Below the pieces are notes generated by a model that worked only from the letters and a program-made list of their open reading frames with translations, was not told the origin of the DNA and did not search any database. DNA of 7,943 nt. Source: Chloroflexia bacterium (GTDB taxonomy: Bacteria > Chloroflexota > Chloroflexia > Thermomicrobiales > UBA6265). Where the stretch lies: NCBI GenBank assembly GCA_013694885.1, contig JACDBO010000415.1:1-7943 (forward strand). Reading direction: 5' to 3'. This document shows, in pieces, positions 1 through 7,182 of the stretch. Each line of letters begins with the position of its first letter. Within the stretch, counting starts at the first letter, position 1. A program made the position numbers and the translations under genes.

Positions 1-27
1 GAGGGAGAGAGGTCCGAAGGGCGAGCG

Positions 28-76
28 TGCTCCCCCTCGCCCCCGCAGGGGAGAGGGGGTTGGGGGGTGAGGGCAG
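28..76. repeat. GC-rich hairpin repeat downstream of the ABC operon
   Basis: A C-run/G-run inverted repeat folds at 32-59: seven pairs (32-38 with 53-59), one G-A mismatch, then four pairs (40-43 with 48-51) around a four-base loop. It is followed by a T/G-rich tail reading ttggggggtgaggg. Read on the minus strand the tail gives CCCTCACCCCCCAA, a style of dispersed intergenic repeat I recognise from Chloroflexota and some other GC-rich genomes. It lies just past the stop of the solute-binding protein gene, so it could act as a 3' stabilising or terminating hairpin. No U-run follows the stem on the minus strand, so it is not a canonical intrinsic terminator. Confidence 0.55.
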
Positions 77-86
77 TCCCTGCCGC

Positions 87-1841
87 CTACGACCGGTCGG
101 CCGGGGCGTCGTTGCCGATGTAGAGCCCTTCGGGCACGGTGCTGCCGGTCGAGAAGCCGGGCCAGTGGAGCGCGGCGATGCCGTTGGTGTCCGGCGCCAG
201 CGCGTCGCCCTTGACGAAGGGCTTGATCAGCTGGATCGGCGTCCGGTAGTGGATGAAGACCGCCGGCACGTCCGTCACGAGGACGCGCTCGGCCTCCTGA
301 TACATCGCGATCCGCTCCGCCGGGTCACCGAGAAAGACGTTGGCTTCCTGGATGATGCGGTCGAACTCGGGGTTCGACCAGGAGTGGCGCCCGCCGCTCG
401 TCCACAGCCCGAGCATGTTCGACGGGTCGAGATAGTCCATCCCGTAGGAGACGAAACCGAACAGGAGCTCGGTCGGCTTGGCGGTCAGCGCGTCCATGTA
501 CAGCTGCTGGTCCCGGGCGCTGATCTGGACGTCGATGTTGAGGTGCTGCTTGAGCATCGCGCCGATCGCGCCGCCGACCGCGGATTCGATCGGGGTCGGC
601 GCCCGCAGCCAGAGTTCGAGCTGGGGGAAGCTTTCGCCGTTCGGGTAACCGGCGTCGGCGAGCAGCTTCTGCCCCGCCGCCGGGTCGAAGTTCTGGATGC
701 CGGCGAGGGCCTCCTGGTTGGCGGCCGGGAAACCCGGCGCCAGGAAGCCGTAGGCTGGATTCCCGGTGTTGCCGAGGATCTGCTGCTTGATCGCGTCGCG
801 GTCGATGACGTGGCTGAACGCCTGCCGGACCATGAGGTTGTCGAACGGCGCCTTCGTCACATCGAAGAAGAGGTAGTCGACCCGGAAGTCGCCGACGCCC
901 TGATAAACCTGCTGCGCGAGTTCCGGGTCAGCTTCGATGAGCGTGAGCTCGGCCGGTGCCGGGTACTCCATGTAATCGACCTCGCCGGCCTCGTAGAGCG
1001 TGAAATTCTGGGCCGGCGGGGCGAACTTGACGATGATCCGCTGCATCGGGATGGACTGCTTGCCGGTGTACGCCTCGTTCCGCCGGTAGGTGAGGTACTG
1101 GTCGCGGACCCACTCCTCGATGGTGAACGGCCCCGCCGAGACGGCGGTCGCCGGGTCGTTGTTGTAGAGCGGACCGGTCGATGCCAGGGCGGCCGCCGAC
1201 AATGGACCGGAGTAGAGCAGCTTCGCCGGCAGGTAGGGTGCCGCGTTGACCGTCTCGAAGACCAGCTCGCGGTCGTTGGCCCCCTGTCGGACGCCGATCT
1301 GGTCCGGCGGCACAGTCCCCGCGACCGCCTCGGTGAAGTTGACGATGTCGTCGCTCCAGAACCAGGCGAAGTCCCAGGCGTGCTCCGGGTCGGCGGCGTA
1401 CTGAAAAGTCGCGATCCAGTCGTTGGCCGTCACCGGGTTGCCGTCGTCCCACATCAACGCCGGATCGATCGTGAACGTCCAGGTCTTGCCGTCCTCGCTG
1501 CCCGACCAGGCGGTGGCGGCGCCGGGGATGATCTCGAAGTTCTTGCTGAGGCGAACCAGCGGGTCGCTGGACAGTCCGGATATGGCGGGCCGCTCGTAGA
1601 CTTGCTCGTAGAAGTCCAGCACTTTGGCGAAGGCCGGGTCGGTGGCGACCCGCCAGACCTGCTGCTCCGGCGGCGCCGCGTCGGCTGGCACCGCCGCCGG
1701 TGTCTGCGCGGACCACACCTGGCGAGGGAGCCCGAGCGAGAGGCCGAACAGTGCCGACCCCGCCGCGGCGGCCTTCACCAGCAGGCGTCGATCCACCCGT
1801 GTGCCATCGCGTCCCGCATCGTTCTGACGTCGATCAGTCAT
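87..1841 (-). CDS. ABC transporter substrate-binding protein, family 5 (peptide/nickel type), Tat-exported
   Basis: This is a 584-residue extracytoplasmic solute-binding protein that would capture peptides, nickel chelates or similar ligands and deliver them to the two permeases encoded upstream. The ATG at 1841 is chosen because an AAGGGAG ribosome site (1851-1857) sits nine bases before it. The N-terminus carries a twin-arginine signal: R18-R19 in DRRLLVK, an Ala/Gly/Leu-rich core (about 24-38) and a probable cut near VWSA/QT (about residue 45). No lipobox cysteine is visible. Family 5 hallmarks are SEDGKTWTFTI (115-125), WDDGNPVTANDW (131-142), and PFDNLMVRQAFSHVIDRDAI (332-351). DYLDPSNM (469-476) matches the late-domain pattern. 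Length is normal for the family. It is the last gene of the three-gene operon, 98 bp after the DppC-type permease. The ligand cannot be deduced from sequence. Confidence 0.95.
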   Translation of the reverse strand: MTDRRQNDAGRDGTRVDRRLLVKAAAAGSALFGLSLGLPRQVWSAQTPAAVPADAAPPEQQVWRVATDPAFAKVLDFYEQVYERPAISGLSSDPLVRLSKNFEIIPGAATAWSGSEDGKTWTFTIDPALMWDDGNPVTANDWIATFQYAADPEHAWDFAWFWSDDIVNFTEAVAGTVPPDQIGVRQGANDRELVFETVNAAPYLPAKLLYSGPLSAAALASTGPLYNNDPATAVSAGPFTIEEWVRDQYLTYRRNEAYTGKQSIPMQRIIVKFAPPAQNFTLYEAGEVDYMEYPAPAELTLIEADPELAQQVYQGVGDFRVDYLFFDVTKAPFDNLMVRQAFSHVIDRDAIKQQILGNTGNPAYGFLAPGFPAANQEALAGIQNFDPAAGQKLLADAGYPNGESFPQLELWLRAPTPIESAVGGAIGAMLKQHLNIDVQISARDQQLYMDALTAKPTELLFGFVSYGMDYLDPSNMLGLWTSGGRHSWSNPEFDRIIQEANVFLGDPAERIAMYQEAERVLVTDVPAVFIHYRTPIQLIKPFVKGDALAPDTNGIAALHWPGFSTGSTVPEGLYIGNDAPADRS

Positions 1842-1939
1842 GGTGCGTGTCTCCCTTGATGTGTCGTGTATCGAACGGCCCGTTGCGTGTCCCGAAAAAC
1901 TATGGGCGGGTGTATTCCTCCAGCACGCGGACAGTGTGG

Positions 1940-2848
1940 TCAGACCTGACGCGGGTCGAGGGCATCCCGCAGCCCGTCGCCGACGAACGAGAACCCCAGC
2001 ATGATGAGGGCAATCGCCACCGTGGGGAAGAGGCCGAGGTGCCAGAAGACGCGGATGTAGGACGCGCTGTCCGCCACCATCTTGCCGAGGCTGGGTGTCG
2101 GTTCGTTGATGCCGATGCCGAGGAAGCTCAAACCCGCCTCGGCGAAGATCGCCGTCGGGATCGCTAGTGTAATCGCGACGATCACCGGCGCGACCGCGTT
2201 CGGCAGCAAGTGTCGCACGGCGATGGTGAGGTCGGTAGCGCCGAGACAGCGTGCGGCGGTGACGTACTCCTGCTCGCGCAGCGTCAGCAGCTGCGCCCGC
2301 ATCAACCGGCAGATCGTCACCCAGCTGGTGATCCCGATGACGAGGATGATGTTGCCGACGCCGGGGCCGAGCACGGTCATCAGGAAGATGGCGAAGAGCA
2401 GTCCGGGGAAGGCGGTCATGATCTCGACCAGGCGCATCACCGCGAAGTCGGCGAAGCCGCCGCGCAGCCCGGCGATCATCCCGAGCGGGACCCCGACCGC
2501 CAGGGCAACCCCGACGGCGGCGAACCCGACCATCAGCGACGTGCGGGTCCCGTACATGACCCGGCTGAGGAAGTCGTGGCCGATGGTGTCGGTTCCGAGC
2601 GGGTGGGCGCGGGTCGGAAACTGGTTGGCCTCCATCAGGTTCGCCTCGGCGTAGCCGGTCGGGGCCAGTAGCGGCGCCCCGAAGCCGGTCACGATCAGAA
2701 AGCCGACGATCACCAGGCCGACAAGCGCCAGGCGCTGCCGTAGAAAGCGGCGTACCGCATAGTGCGCCGCCGAGCGTGGCTTGCCGCGCCGGACGCGCGC
2801 GTCGGGGTCGGTGCGTGGGAGTGGGGTGGAGGTAGAGGCCGTCTGCAT
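1940..2848 (-). CDS. ABC transporter permease, DppC/OppC type
   Basis: This 302-residue inner-membrane permease would pair with the DppB-type protein to form the translocation channel. After a cytoplasmic N-terminus rich in Arg/Ser/Pro (1-37) comes the first membrane segment (about 41-60). Next is the family signature HPLGTDTIGHDFLSRVMYG (82-100), followed by further hydrophobic helices at about 105-128, 135-160, 163-180, 218-240 and 273-292. The EAA-type loop that contacts the ATPase is recognisable at REQEYVTAARCLGATD (191-206) with HLLPNAVAPVIV (213-224). The ATG at 2848 is supported by a GGAGG ribosome site at 2855-2859, six bases upstream. Only 12 bp separate it from the preceding permease stop, so the two are surely co-transcribed. 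Nothing looks truncated. Confidence 0.95.
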   Translation of the reverse strand: MQTASTSTPLPRTDPDARVRRGKPRSAAHYAVRRFLRQRLALVGLVIVGFLIVTGFGAPLLAPTGYAEANLMEANQFPTRAHPLGTDTIGHDFLSRVMYGTRTSLMVGFAAVGVALAVGVPLGMIAGLRGGFADFAVMRLVEIMTAFPGLLFAIFLMTVLGPGVGNIILVIGITSWVTICRLMRAQLLTLREQEYVTAARCLGATDLTIAVRHLLPNAVAPVIVAITLAIPTAIFAEAGLSFLGIGINEPTPSLGKMVADSASYIRVFWHLGLFPTVAIALIMLGFSFVGDGLRDALDPRQV

Positions 2849-2860
2849 CGCCCGCCTCCG

Positions 2861-3802
2861 CTAGAGCGATCCGGCGCGGCCGCCGAGGCGGATGCGCGGG
2901 TCGAGGATCGTGTAAAGGATGTCTGTGATCAGATAGGTGATGCCCCAGAGGACGGCGATCAGCAGCACCAGCGCCAGGATCATCGGGTAGTCGCGGGATT
3001 GTGTGCTCGTCACGAAGAAGCGACCGAGACCGGGGATGCGGAACACGGACTCGATGAAGATCGACCCGGTCAGGATGTTGGGGATCTCCGGCAGCAGGAT
3101 CGTCACGAACGGGATCAGCGCGTTGCGGCCGACGTGCCAGGCGAGTACCCGCCGCTCGGCGAGGCCCTTCGCCCGCGCCGTCCGCACATAGTCGGCGCGC
3201 AGCACTTCGAGGATGCTCGACCGGGTGTAGCGAGCGACGAGCGCCATCGGCGCCAGCGCGTAGGCGACGACCGGCATGATGTAGTGCTGCGGCTCCCCCC
3301 ACCCGCCGGGGTCGAGCCATCCGAGGTAGACGCTGAAGAAGAGCAGTAGCCAGAGGGCGACGACGAAGTTGGGCACGACAAGACCGAGCGTGGCGCCGAA
3401 GGAGACGGTGTAGTCGAGCCAGCTGTTCTGCCGCAGCGCGGCAATAAAGCCGAGCACGGTGCCGAGGCCATAGGCGAGGAGGATGGTCGGGATGCCGATC
3501 TTGATCGTCACCGGCCAGGTCCGCAGGATCAGTTCGGTGACCGTCTCCGTCGGGCTCTGGAAGGGCACGCCGAAGTCGCCCTGGACGGCGTTGCCGACGT
3601 AGCGGACGTACTGGACGTAGAGCGGCTTGTCCAGCCCGAACTTTTCGAGCTGGGCCTGCCGCGTCGCCTCCGGCAGCCGGCCCTTCTCGTCCGGCGCGAA
3701 CGGCCCGCCCGGCACGGCGTGCATCAGCAGGAACGCGATGATCGAGACCGCGAACAGCACGAAGACCAGGCTGAGCAGCCGACCGGCAATGTACCGACCC
3801 AC
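2861..3802 (-). CDS. ABC transporter permease, DppB/OppB type
   Basis: This is the partner inner-membrane permease and first gene of the importer operon. I choose the GTG at 3802 (313 residues) because it gives the usual family beginning, M-G-R-Y-I-A-G-R-L-L, and has AAAGGA at 3813-3818, ten bases upstream. An in-frame GTG at 3832 would add ten residues (MPRGGKDQAI) but has no clear ribosome site. In the 313-residue numbering the first helix is about 9-30, ending in HAVPGGPF. The remaining helices are about 97-120, 131-161, 178-192, 228-250 and 275-295. The EAA loop reads LEVLRADYVRTARAKG (198-213) with HVGRNALIPFVT (223-234). The C-terminal LYTILDPRIR (296-305) is typical of DppB/OppB proteins. 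The substrate is unknown. Confidence 0.93.
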   Translation of the reverse strand: MGRYIAGRLLSLVFVLFAVSIIAFLLMHAVPGGPFAPDEKGRLPEATRQAQLEKFGLDKPLYVQYVRYVGNAVQGDFGVPFQSPTETVTELILRTWPVTIKIGIPTILLAYGLGTVLGFIAALRQNSWLDYTVSFGATLGLVVPNFVVALWLLLFFSVYLGWLDPGGWGEPQHYIMPVVAYALAPMALVARYTRSSILEVLRADYVRTARAKGLAERRVLAWHVGRNALIPFVTILLPEIPNILTGSIFIESVFRIPGLGRFFVTSTQSRDYPMILALVLLIAVLWGITYLITDILYTILDPRIRLGGRAGSL

Positions 3803-3872
3803 GATTGCCTGATCCTTTCCGCCGCGTGGCACGGATCACGACCGGCGAGGAGCGTCGACCTGACTAACCTGG

Positions 3873-3902
3873 ATTATTCATCAGTTGAGACGGAAGCCAC
3901 AA
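3873..3902 (-). promoter_or_regulatory. Candidate promoter of the ABC importer operon
   Basis: On the minus strand a TTGTGG -35-like element (3897-3902) is followed after 18 bases by an AATAAT -10-like element (3873-3878), placing a start site near 3866 and a leader of about 60 bases before the GTG at 3802. The -10 matches five of six consensus bases but the -35 only three. This AT-rich patch stands out in an otherwise GC-rich stretch. It assumes a sigma-70-like consensus for this organism. Confidence 0.3.
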
Positions 3903-4091
3903 CACTGTCTTTTCGAGCTGCGGCGAGAAGTCTCTCGTTCCACCAGGGCCAGTGCCGACAACGAAAGATCGCCCAGGTGATCGGCCCCACTCTTCGTGCG
4001 TAAACCGGGCTAACGGTCGAGAGCGACGGAAGATCAAGAATACATTCGGCGCACTATAGCAGCGAGCCGCGCCCTCCGGTAGTGCTCGATG
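3903..4091. other. Gene-free interval upstream of the ABC operon
   Basis: With the neighbouring promoter candidate and the 4092-4138 hairpin, this forms a 359-bp gap without a convincing gene. Short open frames here have neither a ribosome site nor a recognisable protein. I see only a small five-pair hairpin (3924-3928 with 3933-3937) and an AT-richer patch near 4038-4059 containing TATAGT on the minus strand without a matching -35. Confidence 0.5.
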
Positions 4092-4138
4092 GACAACAGA
4101 GCCGGGTCGCCATAACGATGGCGTCCCGGCTCGTTGTC
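4092..4138. terminator. Long intergenic hairpin after the membrane-protein gene
   Basis: Bases 4092-4113 pair with 4118-4138 around a four-base AACG loop. Six outer pairs (4092-4097 with 4133-4138), a bulged A at 4098, eight perfect pairs (4099-4106 with 4125-4132), a T-T mismatch and six more pairs (4108-4113 with 4118-4123) give a stem of 20 pairs. It begins 23 bases past the stop of the minus-strand membrane-protein gene, the expected place for a terminator or 3' stabilising structure. Neither strand has a U-run after the stem, so Rho-independent termination is uncertain. The near-symmetry means it would form in RNA from either strand. Confidence 0.55.
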
Positions 4139-4161
4139 GCTGACTTCTCGCAAGGATGGGA

Positions 4162-4926
4162 CTACGTCAGGTGGTGACCGTCGCTCTGCTCGCGCATTCC
4201 GGCCAGCGAGCCGATCAGGATGCCGATCGCGGCGCCGGCAAACGCGCCGGCGACGGCGATCGTGGAGCGCTCCGCCAGGTCGTCGAGTCCCGGTCCGATC
4301 AGCCACCCGGCGATGACGCCGACGACCCCGCCGATGGCGACGCCGATTGCCGCGCCTTTCTCGGCATCGACGGCCGCCAGGTGCTCGCCGCTCTCGCCCG
4401 CCAGGCCGGAGTCGGTCTCAATCGCGAACATCGCGCCGAGGACAGCGCCGTAAACCAGGTGCAAAATCAGGTTGCCAAGGACAGGCAGCGGCCCGGCATC
4501 GACATCCATCCCCAGAAAGCCGGCGCCAACGAGCGGTAAGAAGATGATGATCGACAGCAGGAAGGGGACGAGCGAGAAGAGAACTCCCTTTCGCCAACCG
4601 GAGCCGCGCAACACCGGCTCCGCGAACCGACCGTAGATCACGGCCCAGACCAGCCCCATGATCAGGTTGAGGATCATGGCCAGGACAAGCTCGTTGCCCA
4701 TCCGCTGCATCAGGTCGTTCTCGGTCAGACCGGCAAACCAACTCAGCAACGTCCCACCATTGGCGTCGCCGACTGCGTTGGCGAAGCCGTAGGCCAGCGC
4801 CAGCGTGGCCGACATCGCGAACGTGGCGACGAAGCCACTCAGGATGCTGTCCCGCGGCCAGTCCTCGCGCGCGAACCCCTCCTGCCTCGGATCGATGCGT
4901 ACATCACGACTCGTCGATGTCTGCAT
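4162..4926 (-). CDS. Hypothetical six-helix membrane protein with glycine-zipper C-terminus
   Basis: I do not recognise a defined function. The 254-residue product is predicted to sit in the membrane with helices at about 28-50, 78-98, 113-138, 147-169, 190-210 and 221-243. The first four, with NLIMGLVWAVIYGRFAEP (87-104) and HLVYGAVLGAMF (156-167), look like small uncharacterised membrane proteins of the DUF6789 kind; that assignment is from memory of the pattern and is tentative. The last two helices are strongly Gly/Ala-patterned (GAAIGVAIGGVVGVIAG, 191-207; GAFAGAAIGILIGSLAG, 227-243), suggesting tight helix packing. They are preceded by an acidic linker (169-190). The ATG at 4926 is favoured over an upstream in-frame GTG at 5001 because GAGGGA (4933-4938) lies six bases before it. 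It appears monocistronic and is divergent from the antiporter gene. Confidence 0.8.
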   Translation of the reverse strand: MQTSTSRDVRIDPRQEGFAREDWPRDSILSGFVATFAMSATLALAYGFANAVGDANGGTLLSWFAGLTENDLMQRMGNELVLAMILNLIMGLVWAVIYGRFAEPVLRGSGWRKGVLFSLVPFLLSIIIFLPLVGAGFLGMDVDAGPLPVLGNLILHLVYGAVLGAMFAIETDSGLAGESGEHLAAVDAEKGAAIGVAIGGVVGVIAGWLIGPGLDDLAERSTIAVAGAFAGAAIGILIGSLAGMREQSDGHHLT

Positions 4927-5076
4927 GGTCGTTCCCTCTGCTTCCGGCCTCATCATCCGGAATGCGCGCAACGTGGTGGAGTGTTTCCTCAAGTTACGCA
5001 CTCATCGCGCCGCCGGTTCTCTCTCCCGCATGCCGCTCCACCGCTGGGAGACCGCGCGGATTGCCGTTCCCACCAC
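4927..5076. other. Leader and upstream region of the membrane-protein gene
   Basis: This is the left part of the 525-bp divergent intergenic region. It contains the GAGGGA ribosome site of the minus-strand gene (4933-4938). I found no convincing -10/-35 pair for that gene. The in-frame GTG at 5001 could extend the protein by 25 residues but lacks a ribosome site. Confidence 0.4.
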
Positions 5077-5343
5077 CGTCATTCTAAGTGAAGTGTCATA
5101 GCGGATGTGTCCCGCAGCGCCCACCACCTCCAGTCGTCATGCTGACGAAGGAAGCATCCCAGCAGCTGCATCGCCGGCGAAGCCGATGCGCCGCAGCGCA
5201 TAGCTAACCACCGAACGGCCCCGTGGTGATGCGCCGGCTTCGCCGTCGAGCGCTTCGCGCAGGGATTCTTCCTTCGTCAGCATGACGGGAATGTTGAGCG
5301 CCGAGTGGGACACATGCGCTGTGACAGTCCACTCAGAATGACG
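5077..5343. repeat. 267-bp nested palindromic element (MITE/REP-like)
   Basis: Three arm pairs share one centre near 5210-5211. The outer arms 5077-5113 and 5307-5343 match as inverted copies at 32 of 37 positions. The middle arms 5135-5160 and 5262-5287 match at 25 of 26 and begin CGTCATGCTGACGAAGGAAG. The inner arms 5175-5185 and 5235-5245 match perfectly over 11 bases. The spacers between arms are nearly equal on the two sides (21 and 19; 14 and 16). No transposase is encoded and no obvious target-site duplication flanks the element. The middle-arm sequence resembles the dispersed GTCATGCTGA...GAAGCATC repeats seen in Chloroflexota and other genomes. A non-autonomous mobile element or an extragenic palindrome is the likeliest identity. 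Confidence 0.75.
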
Positions 5344-5350
5344 CCGATAG

Positions 5351-5401
5351 GTTGAGCGTCGTTCGAGACACTTCCGCTGTGACGGACTTTTCAGAATGAC
5401 G
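5351..5401. repeat. Second direct copy of the palindrome's right end
   Basis: This 51-bp stretch is a direct repeat of 5293-5343, starting 58 bases further on and matching at 39 of 51 positions, with GTTGAGCG at the start and TCAGAATGACG at the end exactly conserved. It ends 40 bases before the ribosome site of the antiporter gene, so the promoter of that gene may lie within or overlap it. It could be a decayed second element or a tandem duplication of one end. Confidence 0.65.
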
Positions 5402-5451
5402 AGTGTGTGATGATGTGAGTCTGGTCCTGACCTGCAGCGGGGGAGGTCGCT

Positions 5452-7182
5452 GTGGAGGATGTCCGGCTCATCGTCGCCCTCGTCCTGGCGCTCGGGTTCG
5501 CGGTGCTGGGCGGCCTCGCCGCGCATCGCCTCGGTCTGCCCTCGCTGATCGGCTACATGCTCGCCGGTTTCCTCGTCGGCCCGGACACGCCCGGTTTCGA
5601 TGCTGACCGCGACCAGGTTTTCCTCCTCGCCAACCTCGGTGTCGCCTTCCTCATGTTCGCGCTCGGCGTCGAGTTCTCGTTCAACGAGCTGCTGGAGGTG
5701 CGGCGCATCGCGTTGATCACCGCCGGAATCCAGATCCCGCTGACGATCTTGCTCGGCGCCGCCGTGGGACTCGCCATCGGATGGGATACACGCGCGGCCA
5801 TCCTGCTCGGCGGCGTCTTCGCGATCTCCAGCTCGATTGTCATCATCAAGCTGCTGCTCAGTCGCGGCGAGGCCTCCAGTGCCCACGCCCGCGTCGCCCT
5901 CGGTCTCGGCGTCGTTCAGGATTTGAGTCTCGTGCCGATGATCGCCCTGCTGCCGCTGCTGTCCGGCGAGACGCACGACCTGGGACCGGAGCTGGCCCGT
6001 TCGCTGGGGGTCGCCGCCGTCGCGTTGGCGGCCGTCATCTTCGTCGGCACGCGGATCGTGCCCTGGGTGCTCTACCGCGTCGCCCTGATCGAGTCGCGGG
6101 AACTCTTCCTGCTCACCGTGGTGGTAATCGCCCTCGGTACCGCGTACGCTAGCCACGAGGCCGGTCTCTCGCTGGCCCTCGGCGCGTTCCTGGCCGGTCT
6201 CGTCGTCTCCGAGTCCGAATTCGACGCCCAGGTGCTGACCGAGATCATCCCGCTCCGGGACGTCTTCTCGACCCTCTTCTTCGTCTCGCTCGGGATGCTC
6301 ATTCGGCCCAGTCTGGTCACCGAGCAGCCGCTGGCGCTCCTGATCGTGGTGAGTGCGCTCGTCGTCGGCAAGCTGCTGATCGCCGGCGGTGCCTATCTGG
6401 CAGCTGGCGTCGATCACCGGACTGCCACCTACGCCGCGTTGATCGTGGCCCAGATCGGTGAGTTCAGCTTCGTGCTGGCGGGTGTCGGTCTTGAGGACGG
6501 GATCATCGACGGGGACCAGTACGGCCTGATCCTCGGCGCGGCGCTCGGCTCGATCCTGCTGGCGCCATTCCTGTTGCGTCTGGCGCCGCTATTGGTGCAG
6601 GTCGCCGCCCAGCTACCGGGTGTCGCCGCCCAGGAGGCCGCCCAGGTGCTGCCGAGCGGACCGCACGAGGGTTTGCGGCGGCACGTCGTGGTCTGCGGCT
6701 ACGGGCGCGTCGGCCAGGTCCTGGGAGAGGCGCTGACGCGGCGGGGCCTGAAGTTCGTCGTCATCGAGATCAACCCCGTGATCGTGCGCGACCTCCAGCG
6801 CCGTGGCGTCACCGCCTACTACGGCGACGCGGCGGCGGAGACGCTGCTGCGCCGGGCCGGTATCGAGGAGGCCCGCACGATCGCGGTGACGACGCCTGAC
6901 CTGACGGTGGCAATGGGCACCGTCCGCACCGCCCGCCGCCTCAACCCGCGCATCGACATCGTCACCCGCGCCAACGTCGGCGACGAGGTCGAGCTCCTGC
7001 GCGGCCAAGGGGCCACCGAAGTCGTCCAACCGGAATTCGAGGCGGGGCTGGAATTCGTGCGCCACGTCCTGCGCCGCCAGGGCGTCTCCTCGCGGGAGAC
7101 CCAGGCGCTAGTCGGTCACCGCCGCGCCACCTTCTACCAAATCGACCAGCCGCACTCACTCTACGACGAGGAACCGGACTAA
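5452..7182 (+). CDS. CPA2-type cation/proton antiporter with C-terminal RCK (TrkA-N) domain, Kef/YbaL-like
   Basis: This 576-residue inner-membrane protein would exchange K+ or Na+ for protons, serving pH and ion homeostasis. Residues 1-385 form the hydrophobic exchanger domain of about twelve helices, with the family features HRLGLPSLIGYMLAGFLVGP (25-44), LFMFALGVEFS-like FLMFALGVEFS (66-76) and FFVSLGMLI (276-284). The ion-site motif reads VVQDLSLVP (154-162). The Gln-Asp pair (156-157) is the pattern of Kef-type K+ exchangers, as opposed to the Asp-Asp of electrogenic Na+ antiporters. Residues 410-525 are an RCK_N Rossmann fold with GYGRVG (416-421), a beta-2 acidic residue E439 and a GDA motif (458-460), implying nucleotide control. 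No separate RCK_C domain is evident in the final 50 residues. The GTG start at 5452 follows GGGAGGT (5441-5447). It is not in a visible operon; the next gene is 287 bp away. Confidence 0.93.
   Translation: MEDVRLIVALVLALGFAVLGGLAAHRLGLPSLIGYMLAGFLVGPDTPGFDADRDQVFLLANLGVAFLMFALGVEFSFNELLEVRRIALITAGIQIPLTILLGAAVGLAIGWDTRAAILLGGVFAISSSIVIIKLLLSRGEASSAHARVALGLGVVQDLSLVPMIALLPLLSGETHDLGPELARSLGVAAVALAAVIFVGTRIVPWVLYRVALIESRELFLLTVVVIALGTAYASHEAGLSLALGAFLAGLVVSESEFDAQVLTEIIPLRDVFSTLFFVSLGMLIRPSLVTEQPLALLIVVSALVVGKLLIAGGAYLAAGVDHRTATYAALIVAQIGEFSFVLAGVGLEDGIIDGDQYGLILGAALGSILLAPFLLRLAPLLVQVAAQLPGVAAQEAAQVLPSGPHEGLRRHVVVCGYGRVGQVLGEALTRRGLKFVVIEINPVIVRDLQRRGVTAYYGDAAAETLLRRAGIEEARTIAVTTPDLTVAMGTVRTARRLNPRIDIVTRANVGDEVELLRGQGATEVVQPEFEAGLEFVRHVLRRQGVSSRETQALVGHRRATFYQIDQPHSLYDEEPD

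Noticed and set aside
27..1859. 610-codon plus-strand open frame opposite the solute-binding protein gene
   Set aside because: It is rich in Arg/Gly/Val/Asp in the way antisense frames of GC-rich genes are, has no recognisable domain, and lies opposite a gene with clear family motifs.
2210..2671. Plus-strand frame opposite the DppC-type permease gene
   Set aside because: It is His/Asp/Gly-rich with no family resemblance and is fully covered by a confident gene on the other strand.
1842..3839. Upstream extension of the solute-binding protein frame through both permease genes
   Set aside because: The frame stays open by GC bias; its translation here is Arg/Pro-rich nonsense, while the two permeases in other frames match their family throughout. 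The Tat signal and ribosome site place the true start at 1841.
4999..5076. ECF-type promoter (GGAAC...GTC) for the membrane-protein gene
   Set aside because: GGAAC and GTCT occur on the minus strand at about the right place, but the spacer is about 13 bases, shorter than usual, so the match is likely chance.
5077..5343. CRISPR array or tRNA/riboswitch in the divergent intergenic region
   Set aside because: The repeats are inverted around one centre, not evenly spaced direct repeats with unique spacers, and no cloverleaf or known aptamer core was seen.
5137..6417. 426-codon minus-strand open frame across the palindrome and the antiporter start
   Set aside because: Highly charged Asp/Glu/Gln/Arg composition is typical of antisense to a hydrophobic membrane-protein gene; it has no ribosome site and begins inside antiporter coding sequence.
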